From the NCBI RefSeq assembly GCF_030717995.2, contig NZ_CP157743.1, positions 558,001-622,000 of the forward strand: a stretch of DNA of 64,000 bases, in the 5' to 3' direction. Shown in pieces: positions 44,235 to 52,336 of the stretch. The position numbers and the translations under genes are program-made. This DNA is from Methylomarinum sp. Ch1-1 (GTDB taxonomy: Bacteria; Pseudomonadota; Gammaproteobacteria; Methylococcales; Methylomonadaceae). The number at the start of each line of letters is the position of its first letter. Within the stretch, counting starts at the first letter, position 1. The notes under the pieces are model-generated. The model was not told the origin of the DNA, made no database searches, and worked only from the letters and a program-made list of their open reading frames with translations.

Positions 44235-46648
44235 CAGGCCCAGAATTCGACGCGCAGATAACGCAGCATGCGCCGGGTCAGCAATTCGAACAGCGTCCGT
44301 TTGCCGCAGTCTATTTTCGCGAAACCGGTCATTTCCGGTTTAAGCAACAAGGCGGCATTGTCTATTTCGGTGGTCACCCGCACGACCTTGCGCGTCAGTC
44401 CGCTGTCATCATCCATCGCAGTCGGCGCGATGGCGGCCACCTTTCCGTTAAACTGCCGGTCCGGATAGGCGCGCGCCTTCAGCGTGACCGGCTGGCCGAC
44501 GCCGATGTCTCCGATATCCTTTTCCGGAATCAGCATTTCGACCTTGGCGGTATCCAGTCGATAGACTTCCATGATCAAATCGCCTTTTTTGACCAGTTGG
44601 CCTTTTTTTTCGTTAATTTTCGGCGTGGTCACGACGCCCTCTATCGGGCTTGTCACCTTGACCCGTTGCAGATTATCCTGCAAATAGCGTTGCTGAACCT
44701 GCAGGGCATTGATCACCGCTTCCAGCGACTCGATTTCCTCTTCCCTATGTCCCGCCAATAATTGACGCAGGTCCGCTTCCGCCTGCTCCACTTCATCCCT
44801 AGAGACCGCCAATTCCTTTACGACATCGGCATGCCGATAGGCCTGCACCATGCTCAGTTCGGCCTCGGCCTCCCGCAATTCGTTTCTTTTGACAGAAACC
44901 TCTTCCTGCACCTGCTCCAGCGTCACCTGAGGAATGACCCGTTTGTCCGACAGCGCCTCGATCCGTTGCAATTTTTTCACGGCGAAATTCAATTGTTCCC
45001 GCACCTTGTCGATCGCGCCCTTCACTTTGCTGAGATGCCTGAGATGAATCTGTTCCGCTTCCTGATCGGCCTTCAGAGCGTGTTTATAACGGGTTTTGGC
45101 GGTATCGACCTTGCTTCGGGCCGAGTCGATTTCCTCTTTGGTCGCGCCGGCCGTCAGTATTTTCAACTTGGCTTGATATTCACGGATCTCCGCCTCGATT
45201 TTATGCAAGCGCATGCGATATTCACGATCGGATAAATGGACTAGGCGGTCGCCTTTGCGCACCCTGTCGCCTTCATGAACATAGACGTCATCGATGATCG
45301 CTTCCACTTCGGCGCGGATATCGGCATTATGCGCCGGATAGATCTCGAATTCACCCGAGACTGTCAGTTCGATTTCGACGACAGAAAGCAAGACGATCAG
45401 CAATATCGGCAACGCATAGTTGCGCCAAGGCTTGCCGCTCATTGCGCCGCCGCTAAGGTGTTTACGCAGTCGCAACGATAGCGACTGTAATTTTTTATGA
45501 AAAGCGATCATGATAATTCCGACAAAAATGGCAAAGCCTGTTCCCTGCAAGTGCAGCACGAGAAATTGGGCCAGTAACGCGGCTAAATAACCCAGGATGA
45601 AAACGGAAAAAAGACCGGCGAACAGGCCATACGTCACAAAGATGATTTTCTCCCGACGGGATATATCGATCGCCGTCGGCCTCGCCAATCCGAATAAGGC
45701 CTTGAACCTAATTCGAACATAGTCGAGCGCCTTTGCCCGCAGATTAGGGACATCCAGATAATCGCTGAGCATGTAATAACCATCGAGCTTGATCAGCGGA
45801 TTGAAATTGAGCAAGATCCTGACTCCCGATGAACCGATCATGATTAAGGCCAGATAATGAATCGTGGTTTCCGGGGCAAAAATCCGCCAGGCGACCACCG
45901 CTAGCGCCCAGATCAACAATTCGCAATAGGCGCCGGCAAACGCAACCCATAAACGCCGTGATTTTTGCGGAAACAACCAGGCGTCGCTGATATTGCAAAA
46001 AAACGCCGGCATGAAAAAAATCAACAAAAAACCGATTTCATGCACCTGACCGCCGAAATGCTTACAGGTCAGGCCGTGGGCGAATTCATGCAGAATGACG
46101 GTCACCAACAACACGCCCCCGACAGCCAGCAGGTTTTCTATCGCCAGATGGTTGACGAGATCGCGCTGAATCTCGGCATCGTTGCTTATTAACAGCACAA
46201 AGGCGCCTAGGATCAACGCTAGCGATAAGCACAAAAATGTACGGCTGAACAGAAAACTCAAGCGATGATTTAGATACGCCAGCAACGGGTCGGGGTCAAA
46301 CAAGCTGTAACGCAAATAAAGATAGCTGCCTTTGAACTGTCTTTGTTTAAGTAAGGTTGGTCGAGGACTTTCTGATGTCTGATTCAGCAAGCCTCGCTGT
46401 TCCAAGCTGGCGACAAAGGCCTGCAAGGCATCGACGCTCAAGGCGCTGTGATAGTTTTCTTCGACGCTGGCGCAAATCTCGGCAGCGGAGTTTTCGCCAT
46501 TCAAGCGTTCGATAATGAAATACTCGACTTCGCCGAAACGGAAGAATCGTCCCGTTTCAGGGATCTTGACGATATAACATGGGCCGTCGGCGGTTTCCTG
46601 TCGACTGATGGATAAATCCGCTCTGATGCGGGGACTGTGATGAGTCAT
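44228..46648 (-). CDS. PqqD-like / M50 metalloprotease / HlyD-type adaptor fusion protein
   Basis: 806 residues. Residues about 10-90 resemble a PqqD/RRE peptide-binding domain (ISRQETADGPCYIVKIPETG start, GEVEYFIIERLNGENSA). Residues about 130-430 are polytopic, with the M50 zinc site HEFAH at 187-191 and NPLIKLDGYYMLSD at 283-296 supplying the third ligand. From about 440 the protein is a HlyD-like membrane-fusion domain: lipoyl half (VHEGDRVRKGDRLV), long coiled coil (about 480-660) and second half (VTSPIEGVVTTPKINEKKGQ). Family knowledge: such fusions accompany exported peptides. Its stop overlaps the apbE start; the small peptide gene is upstream. Confidence 0.87.
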   Translation of the reverse strand: MTHHSPRIRADLSISRQETADGPCYIVKIPETGRFFRFGEVEYFIIERLNGENSAAEICASVEENYHSALSVDALQAFVASLEQRGLLNQTSESPRPTLLKQRQFKGSYLYLRYSLFDPDPLLAYLNHRLSFLFSRTFLCLSLALILGAFVLLISNDAEIQRDLVNHLAIENLLAVGGVLLVTVILHEFAHGLTCKHFGGQVHEIGFLLIFFMPAFFCNISDAWLFPQKSRRLWVAFAGAYCELLIWALAVVAWRIFAPETTIHYLALIMIGSSGVRILLNFNPLIKLDGYYMLSDYLDVPNLRAKALDYVRIRFKALFGLARPTAIDISRREKIIFVTYGLFAGLFSVFILGYLAALLAQFLVLHLQGTGFAIFVGIIMIAFHKKLQSLSLRLRKHLSGGAMSGKPWRNYALPILLIVLLSVVEIELTVSGEFEIYPAHNADIRAEVEAIIDDVYVHEGDRVRKGDRLVHLSDREYRMRLHKIEAEIREYQAKLKILTAGATKEEIDSARSKVDTAKTRYKHALKADQEAEQIHLRHLSKVKGAIDKVREQLNFAVKKLQRIEALSDKRVIPQVTLEQVQEEVSVKRNELREAEAELSMVQAYRHADVVKELAVSRDEVEQAEADLRQLLAGHREEEIESLEAVINALQVQQRYLQDNLQRVKVTSPIEGVVTTPKINEKKGQLVKKGDLIMEVYRLDTAKVEMLIPEKDIGDIGVGQPVTLKARAYPDRQFNGKVAAIAPTAMDDDSGLTRKVVRVTTEIDNAALLLKPEMTGFAKIDCGKRTLFELLTRRMLRYLRVEFWAWW

Positions 46649-46756
46649 TTAAACGACTATTCAGTGGAGACGGGACAGGAGCATCCTGGCATGGAGGCGA
46701 GTGCAAAATGATCGGCAGTCGGTCATTAAAATTCTTGCTTATTCAAACAGGCAAAC

Positions 46757-46788
46757 AAAAATCAGCGGCCATAGCCATAGACGCCGCT
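46757..46788 (-). terminator. Terminator-like hairpin between the small peptide gene and the protease fusion gene
   Basis: On the minus strand AGCGGC (46788-46783) pairs with GCCGCT (46769-46764) around a 13-base loop that can pair further, followed by GATTTTTGTTT. It lies 79 bp past the peptide stop and 109 bp before the M50 gene start, so it could act as a leaky terminator that raises peptide over protease expression. Confidence 0.55.
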
Positions 46789-46866
46789 TATAGAAACCAG
46801 GCGCTATCCTCGTCCATGGAGAGCAATGAACTCCAAGCTTTGTGGATAGGCCTGGGCGGTGCTAAA

Positions 46867-47058
46867 TCAGAAGTGAGGCTTATCGAACTCAACACCTTCA
46901 GGGAAATTAGTGCCTAACTTAGCATGCAGACCAGCTTCGGGATGTGCGCCTGGCTCCGCCATGTCGCTTGCCGCCTCCGGCAGAAATACGCTGATATGAG
47001 GCGCGATGCGTTCTTCCAGATCTTCAATTTTCAACGTCAATGGTTGCTTGTCTTTCAT
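46867..47058 (-). CDS. Small peptide of unknown function, candidate substrate/precursor
   Basis: 63 residues from an ATG at 47058 with a strong GAGGAAA ribosome site 7-8 bases upstream, which argues for a real gene. The N-terminal LTLKIEDLEERIAPHISVF looks like a structured recognition segment. The rest (about 27-63) is rich in Pro, Gly, Ala, Glu and His (EPGAHPEAGLHAKLG) and ends DKPHF. There is no Cys and no signal peptide. It sits directly upstream of the PqqD/M50/HlyD fusion gene, with a hairpin between. I infer a peptide that the fusion protein binds and processes or exports, but no family is recognised. Confidence 0.75.
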   Translation of the reverse strand: MKDKQPLTLKIEDLEERIAPHISVFLPEAASDMAEPGAHPEAGLHAKLGTNFPEGVEFDKPHF

Positions 47059-47279
47059 TATTATTTCCTCAATTGATAAGTTTACCTAAGTATTCCATGT
47101 CTATTCCATGCTTAGCTGTCAAATTCCGCCGCGACTAATCGGCTGACGCGCATAGGTGAACAGGAATCTGCATCAGAGTCGAAGCAAACGACTCGAGTAA
47201 TCTGCCAGCAATCGCCATGCCAAACAATCCTCATGCCGACAGTTAGAAAACAGTCCCAGCCAAGCCACTGAATTTAAAC

Positions 47280-47297
47280 AATAATCATTATCATTTA
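47280..47297. promoter_or_regulatory. Fur-box-like site 1
   Basis: Three hexamers AATAAT CATTAT CATTTA, close to the Fur pattern of repeated NATWAT and to the consensus GATAATGATAATCATTATC. It is about 220 bp upstream of the small peptide gene and faces the leftward arm. The core AATCATTATCATT is shared with site 2. Confidence 0.65.
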
Positions 47298-47563
47298 TTA
47301 AGAGTATAGTTATAAACCAATACACTCATTCTCTGCCAGCGGCGGACGCAGCGAAAAAATAGGGCATATCACCTATTTTTTACCTTCATTAACGGTTCGG
47401 AGCACGAATTTTTAGCATCTCGCATGTCTTCGCGACTGCCCGCTTTTTTCACAACTTTCCTCTCTAGCTAAGGCCTGTAGGCCTCTGGTCCAGTGCTCTC
47501 CCAATATTTGATGCGATCGTCTTCAGCAATCTGCCGCCCTTTTCTCAACGGCGAAAATCCTGA

Positions 47564-47610
47564 AAAAGTGTGTGATATGACATACCGACTGCGTCATATC
47601 ACACACTTTT
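47564..47610. other. Perfect 17-bp inverted repeat, loop 13
   Basis: AAAAGTGTGTGATATGA (47564-47580) and TCATATCACACACTTTT (47594-47610). It could be a bidirectional terminator (A- and T-rich outer ends) or a repeat relic. Nearby sequence gives no gene that ends here. Confidence 0.6.
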
Positions 47611-47667
47611 CGCGCCCTCTATTTCCCCCTGCCTGGGCCGTCATAGCAAAATTATCCAATTTTCCCC

Positions 47668-47803
47668 GTAACTGATCGCCCCACTGATCGAACGCGGCAG
47701 GGCATGACAGGGTGGAGATAAGCGAAGCGCATCCACCGGGTCGGCATCTTTGCTGGATGCGCCCTTCAGGCTTATCCCCCCTACAAATGGGGTGAGTAGT
47801 TAC
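47668..47803. repeat. Family D MITE-like element with inverted core
   Basis: 136 bp, bounded by GTAACTGATCGCCCCACTGA and GGGGTGAGTAGTTAC. The inner block (GATAAGCGAAGCGCATCCAC … GGATGCGCCCTTCAGGC) is in reverse orientation relative to the 36495 and 38701 copies. Confidence 0.8.
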
Positions 47804-47879
47804 TTTTTCCCTTGAAAAACAGAGACTCATCCCGGATGGTGCGGCATGGTTGGCCCTGAAATTGCATAAAACTTCGAAT

Positions 47880-47897
47880 AACAATCATTATCATTAA
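47880..47897. promoter_or_regulatory. Fur-box-like site 2
   Basis: Hexamers AACAAT CATTAT CATTAA, sharing the core AATCATTATCATT with site 1. It lies 23 bp before the TlpA-like start, over the probable promoter (TATAAA at 47901 or TATAAT at 47909), as expected for a repressor site. Confidence 0.7.
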
Positions 47898-47920
47898 CAA
47901 TATAAATATATAATAATTCC

Positions 47921-48415
47921 ATGATAATTAAACCAGCTCACTTCTTATCGCTCGCCCTATTGTTCCCTCTGCAAACATCGGCGGCAGAATCCGGAGAGCT
48001 TGTTCCGGCCTGTCATCCATCGGATTTCAACGACAATAGAACCTTGCAACTTGCCGATTTCATGGGCAAGGTTGTTTATGTCGATTTTTGGGCCTCCTGG
48101 TGTCCAACCTGTAAAAAATCCTTCCCCAGCCTAAATCGCCTGCATGATGAATTAAAGCAGCGGGACTTTGCCATTCTCGCCATCAACGTGGATGAAGAAA
48201 AAAGCGATGCGGAAAAATTCCTGCATCACAACCCGGTTGATTTTTCCATTGCTTATGACGGTGAAGGCGATTGCCCCCGCTCCTTCGGCGTGATGGCGAT
48301 GCCGACCTCCTACATCATCGATAAAAACGGCATTATCAGGGATGTGCATGTCGGTTTCGACGATGACAGCATCGACAAGATACGTACTCGCGTCTTGTCT
48401 TTGCTAGACGAGTAA
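47921..48415 (+). CDS. TlpA-like periplasmic thioredoxin
   Basis: 164 residues: signal peptide (about 1-21, ending SAA), then VDFWASWCPTCKKSFPSLN with the redox CPTC near residue 61-64 and MPTSYIIDKNG with the cis-proline. A member of the TlpA/ResA/CcmG group, which reduces or oxidises specific envelope thiols. No ribosome site precedes the ATG, and a TATAAT lies 7 bp away, so the mRNA may be nearly leaderless. It is followed after 5 bp by the DUF4266 gene; the trio looks like one iron-regulated operon. Confidence 0.9.
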   Translation: MIIKPAHFLSLALLFPLQTSAAESGELVPACHPSDFNDNRTLQLADFMGKVVYVDFWASWCPTCKKSFPSLNRLHDELKQRDFAILAINVDEEKSDAEKFLHHNPVDFSIAYDGEGDCPRSFGVMAMPTSYIIDKNGIIRDVHVGFDDDSIDKIRTRVLSLLDE

Positions 48416-48420
48416 GCGCT

Positions 48421-48639
48421 ATGCCCTCGACCACTCCAGCGTTATGCCTGGGCTCGATCTTGTTGGTGACGGGCTGCGCGCCGAACGTGATGCCATGGGA
48501 ACGCGGCCTATTGGCCAAGCCCCATATGGCGTTTCAGCCCAACGCGATAGAAGCCTCGTTGCGCCAACATATGCTGATTAGTAAGGAGGCCTCTTCCGGC
48601 GGTCACGGCGGCGGAGGCGGCGGCTGTGGCTGCAACTAA
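48421..48639 (+). CDS. DUF4266 small lipoprotein
   Basis: 72 residues. The lipobox LVTGC is at about residues 15-19; then WERGLLAKPHMAF and a tail EASSGGHGGGGGGCGCN. The conserved WERG.LA…M and the Gly-rich, Cys-ended tail are the DUF4266 hallmarks. It should be a lipid-anchored envelope peptide, and its C-terminal CGC might bind metal or be a thioredoxin substrate. Its poly-Gly codons contain the GGAGG used as ribosome site by the next gene, which overlaps it by 14 bp. Confidence 0.87.
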   Translation: MPSTTPALCLGSILLVTGCAPNVMPWERGLLAKPHMAFQPNAIEASLRQHMLISKEASSGGHGGGGGGCGCN

Positions 48640-49882
48640 AACCAATGCGCTGCACGCCTTAACCGCCGCGGCACTGGCATTGCCGGGTATGTCGGCTAAG
48701 GCCGCTGCAAGCGATTATCAGGCGAAAACCGATATCCAATACGGTCATTACCGGGAAAGCGATGATCGTATTTCGGTGGACATTTATCAGGGCATGACCG
48801 TGCTGCCAATCAGTCAGTCTCTGGAGCTACAAGGCAGTTGGGTGATCGATAGTTTTTCCGGCGCCACGCCGGTTTTGACCCTGCCGGCCTCTGTCGCGCA
48901 AACCAGCAGCGGCGCTTCCGGCATCAGCGGCGTAGACGGCGACAAAACCGTCAGCGGCGGCGAGCAAGCGGTTCAGGTCATGACCGGCGCGTCCACCCGA
49001 GAAACCCGCTACGGTGTCGATATCGGACTTAGTTATTTTCTCGATAATCTGAGTTTTCACGCCTCCGGTAAACGCTCCGAAGAACCGGATTATCTGTCCC
49101 ATGGCTACCATGTCGGCGTTGACTGGGATTTCAACCGCAAGCTGAATACCTTGTCGCTGGGCTTCGGACAAAATTTCGACCGGGTGGAACCGACCACCCG
49201 GCCGCTCAGCGAGGAAAAGAACGAATATCAGATACAGCTGGGTTTAAGCCAGATACTCGGCAAAAAATCGCTGTTTCGGCTGAGCGCCGGCTACACTCAT
49301 GGCAGCGGCTATCTGTCCAATCCCTACAAAAAAGTGTTTATCCAAGGCTTGGATACAGACCATAATTTGCAAGACGGCGGATTCAACCATGTCTTCTATG
49401 AAAACCGGCCGGACAAACGCGACCAGTGGTCGGTCTCGTTAGGCTATATCCGCTATTTTTCCGCGCTGGATTCGGCGCTGCACCTCGACTATCGTTATTT
49501 CACCGACAGTTGGGATATTGCCTCGCATACCTTCGAGGCGGTCTATCACCAGCCGCTGGCCGAAGACTGGATGCTGATTCCGCGCTTACGCTATTACTCC
49601 CAGAACCAGGCCCGTTTTTATCGCGATTTCTACACGACGCCGCGGAAGGATCATCATTATTCCAGCGATTTCCGACTGGCCGGCTTCGGCGTCCTCAGCG
49701 GCGGCATTAAGCTCAGCCGGGAATGGCGACACGCCAATAAGCTGACCGAAAGCATCAAGCTGGAAGCCGGTTTTGAATACAGCGCCCATGCCGCCGCGCT
49801 GCAATTGGGCGGACAAACCGCCTCCGAGCTGACCGATTTTAATTACGTATTGTTCAGCGGAGCGATCAAGATCAAATTTTAG
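48626..49882 (+). CDS. DUF3570 outer-membrane beta-barrel-like protein with SGAT/TGAS motifs
   Basis: 418 residues from a GTG at 48626, eight bases after GGAGG inside the DUF4266 gene. Signal peptide (LTAAALALPGMSAKA), then alternating beta-strand sequence with many aromatic residues and the terminal strand YVLFSGAIKIKF ending in Phe, typical of outer-membrane barrels. DSFSGAT at 75-81, SSGAS at 94-98 and MTGAST at 119-124 resemble the D-x-x-[S/T]-G-A-[T/S] acceptor of ApbE. DUF3570 proteins often lie beside DUF4266, ApbE and thioredoxin genes (from memory). Function unknown; a flavinylated or metal-linked envelope protein is inferred. Confidence 0.87.
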   Translation: MAATKTNALHALTAAALALPGMSAKAAASDYQAKTDIQYGHYRESDDRISVDIYQGMTVLPISQSLELQGSWVIDSFSGATPVLTLPASVAQTSSGASGISGVDGDKTVSGGEQAVQVMTGASTRETRYGVDIGLSYFLDNLSFHASGKRSEEPDYLSHGYHVGVDWDFNRKLNTLSLGFGQNFDRVEPTTRPLSEEKNEYQIQLGLSQILGKKSLFRLSAGYTHGSGYLSNPYKKVFIQGLDTDHNLQDGGFNHVFYENRPDKRDQWSVSLGYIRYFSALDSALHLDYRYFTDSWDIASHTFEAVYHQPLAEDWMLIPRLRYYSQNQARFYRDFYTTPRKDHHYSSDFRLAGFGVLSGGIKLSREWRHANKLTESIKLEAGFEYSAHAAALQLGGQTASELTDFNYVLFSGAIKIKF

Positions 49883-50288
49883 TCGCTAACGTCACTTCAC
49901 CGCGGTCGCATCTGCGTGATCGTCGGACCTCGTAGCGTCATACGCTTCGCCGGTATGCCAGGATCTGCGCCAGCATTCCCTGACATTTAAAAACCATTCT
50001 CGCCGCCTTACAGGTTTGGGGTTACAGACCCATCGTTATACACAAATTGAGGCGCGCCGGAAATGTTGGGCTTCGCTACAGCAATTCCCATCAGTTTGGC
50101 GTTCAAAAGGGCATGGGGTGTGTTTGGCGAGGATGTCGGCAGCAAGGATGCTGCCGTCAAGCCCCCAGGGACGTGGGTTTACGGCGCTCCTCGACAGACA
50201 CACCCCATGCCCTAAACACCGCAAAAATACTCAAGCTACGAATTGCTGGCTTCGCTAGCGCTCAGCCCAAGCTACGACATACTGGCGG
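49883..50288. other. Spacer with a family B repeat
   Basis: About 400 bp between the DUF3570 and M48 gene ends (convergent). Most of 50085-50225 is a family B repeat. The part nearer DUF3570 shows only weak palindromes. No gene seen. Confidence 0.65.
50085..50225. repeat. Family B repeat
   Basis: Same order of blocks as 38458-38590: GGGCATGGGGTGTGTTTGGC, GATGTCGGCAGCAAGGATGC, GGCGCTCCTCGACAGACACA. The CATCC/GGATG arms co-vary with the other copies (GGCGGCAGGGATGCCGCC versus GGCAGCAAGGATGCTGCC). Confidence 0.75.
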
Positions 50289-51311
50289 CTATTGTCTCTG
50301 CAGCGATTTGATCGCGGCGATGCGCTTATCGATAGCCGGATGGCTGGACAGGTAATCAAATTCTACGGCCGGATCGCTAGGCCGTTCCAGCAGCGTCAAG
50401 ATGCGGATGAGCGGTTCGACCCCCACCTGTCGAACATTAAGAAAATCGACGGCAAAGCGGTCGGCCTCCCGCTCAAACGCCCTGGAATAACGGCTTTCCA
50501 CCAGTATCGTCGGCAGGGTTACCGACAAGGACGACACCGAGCTAATATCGCCTAGTAGGCCGGCCATGAACAGCGCGGTCAACGAATCCTGTAAGACCGA
50601 CCTTAAACCATGCTGATATTCGACATGTCCCATTTCATGGGCCAGCACGGCGATAATTTGCTCTTCATTTTCAGCCAACGCCAGCAAGGCATCGGTGACC
50701 ACGATAATGCCGCCCGGCAGCGCCAGTGCATTGGCGCCCATTTGCCGGCTATCGCGGAACAACAAGCGATAACGATAATCGCCATCCAAATTCTTGGTCA
50801 TTTGTTGAAACCGCCGCCGTAAACGGGCCTGCGTAACGACATCGGTTTTCGTATCGGTAAACAACCATTGGTCGAGAGTCTCCAGACCTTGTTCGCCAAT
50901 GCCTTGTTCGACATGACCCGGAACGCCTTTCGAAACCCATGCTGCCGCGGCCGGTACGGCGTATTCGATGCCGGCCCAGATAAAACCGACGGTGAAGACG
51001 AACGCCAACAACACAAACGGCCCGTTTTTTTCCACAGTGTGCAGCAGAGTCTGAGCACGGTTTTGTGCAAAATAATCGCAGACCCGATCCAGCGCCTCAT
51101 TATCGGCTGTTTCCAGCATGGCGCCATCGGCCAGAAAAATATTACGCCGGGTATTCCCCAGCCTGGCCGAGATCGACAATTGATCCAGCGTGGTTTCCAG
51201 TTCAAAGCGTTCACCGGTCACCGACACCTTGCCGGCTTCATCGAAGCTGACCGAAACCGGCATCCTCGCTGAGGAACGACCGTCGTAGTAATAAGCGCTG
51301 AACTTGATCAC
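50289..51311 (-). CDS. M48-family metalloprotease (HtpX/OMA1-like)
   Basis: 340 residues from a GTG at 51311, sharing four bases with the upstream stop (GTGA). One membrane segment near 97-115 (FVLLAFVFTVGFIWAGIEY). The zinc motif is VLAHEMGHVEYQHG near 224-237, with EREADRFAVDFL further on as third-ligand segment. It probably degrades or processes misfolded membrane or envelope proteins. Partner DUF898 gene is directly upstream. Confidence 0.92.
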   Translation of the reverse strand: MIKFSAYYYDGRSSARMPVSVSFDEAGKVSVTGERFELETTLDQLSISARLGNTRRNIFLADGAMLETADNEALDRVCDYFAQNRAQTLLHTVEKNGPFVLLAFVFTVGFIWAGIEYAVPAAAAWVSKGVPGHVEQGIGEQGLETLDQWLFTDTKTDVVTQARLRRRFQQMTKNLDGDYRYRLLFRDSRQMGANALALPGGIIVVTDALLALAENEEQIIAVLAHEMGHVEYQHGLRSVLQDSLTALFMAGLLGDISSVSSLSVTLPTILVESRYSRAFEREADRFAVDFLNVRQVGVEPLIRILTLLERPSDPAVEFDYLSSHPAIDKRIAAIKSLQRQ

Positions 51312-52336
51312 AGGCCGAAATCGATATCCAGTAGATCCCCCAACTCTTCGCCGATCGCGTCGGCTTTTTCCGCTTCCGCGGCGATGAAGGCCTCAGGATC
51401 TGGAACGGTCATCAAAGTCATACAGGAAATCCGGTAGCGGGCCGTGCGAATCATCGCCCATGGAATCAACAATCCTAGTGAAAAAATAATGGCAACGGTA
51501 TTGGAAAAATATAACCAACACATCTTCATCGTTTCCAGATTACTGCGAAACCGGCATTGTTGCAGGCTGGTATGGTTGATGACTAAATTGGTCAGCGTGG
51601 TGTAGATATAACCATATACGATCATCAAAAAAGGAAAAAACAGCAATGCCATCAACGCCGGCAGGATGAACGCCGCTTCGGAAGCATTGCTCATCGGCAG
51701 TACTAACTGCAGTGCATAATTGAAACCGGCCCCCAACAACACGACCGCCAGGGTCACCCCCGCTGTTTTCATATAGATGCCGTAGAACTGGCCGGCGGTC
51801 ACCGCCGTGCTGAATTGACTGGTTCCGTATGCGCTATGGTCGATGACGAATTTTTTCCGCTCTTTAGCGAAGTAAGGATACGCCAGCCCCAATGAGAACG
51901 CGACCGCCACCGGCAAGCCGATAAACACCCATAACGCCTTTAGATAGTCTCCGGCGAAATGAAAGCGGATATTGCGGTAAGTCGAATTATATAGATTGAA
52001 TTGCAATGACTTGATGATGATCCAGGGAAACAGCGGAATGAATATTAGCACCAATACACCCTCCAATATCGGCGAAATCAGCGCCGAAAATGAATAAAGC
52101 AAAATCAGCGCGAACGCCAGCAAGCGTCCCTTCAGAATCTTCACCGGATCGGCCAGATAATCGAATGGCGTATTCATTAAAAAGGTATTGCCGTAAAAAT
52201 ACCGCCGCGTCCTGACTTTAGCCCAGGCCGAGTAGATTCCCAGCGTGATAATGGAAAGCATGATATTGACGATCCAGATTTTAAAAAACTCGCCTGTTTT
52301 GCCATGAAACTCGAATGGCTGTGTCGTCCGCTGCAT
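51308..52336 (-). CDS. DUF898 (YjgN-like) membrane protein
   Basis: 342 residues, starting QPFEFHGKTGEFFKIWIVNI and YSAWAKVRTRRYFYGNTFL, the hallmark of the YjgN/DUF898 family, whose members have about six to eight membrane helices and a repeated F.G....F..W motif. Function is unknown. Pairing with an M48 protease is common and suggests a membrane quality-control or secretion partner. The two genes overlap by four bases. Confidence 0.9.
   Translation of the reverse strand: MQRTTQPFEFHGKTGEFFKIWIVNIMLSIITLGIYSAWAKVRTRRYFYGNTFLMNTPFDYLADPVKILKGRLLAFALILLYSFSALISPILEGVLVLIFIPLFPWIIIKSLQFNLYNSTYRNIRFHFAGDYLKALWVFIGLPVAVAFSLGLAYPYFAKERKKFVIDHSAYGTSQFSTAVTAGQFYGIYMKTAGVTLAVVLLGAGFNYALQLVLPMSNASEAAFILPALMALLFFPFLMIVYGYIYTTLTNLVINHTSLQQCRFRSNLETMKMCWLYFSNTVAIIFSLGLLIPWAMIRTARYRISCMTLMTVPDPEAFIAAEAEKADAIGEELGDLLDIDFGL

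Larger units (their letters stand above)
47059..47920. other. Regulatory spacer between the divergent arms of the Fur-box locus
   Basis: About 860 bp without a supported gene. It contains two Fur-box-like sites (47280 and 47880), a 17-bp-stem inverted repeat (47564-47610) and a family D element (47668-47803). Confidence 0.7.

Noticed and set aside
46708-46917. 69-codon rightward frame between the small peptide gene and the M50 fusion
   Set aside because: Runs antisense through the terminator-like hairpin and the peptide 3' end; no ribosome site or homology seen.
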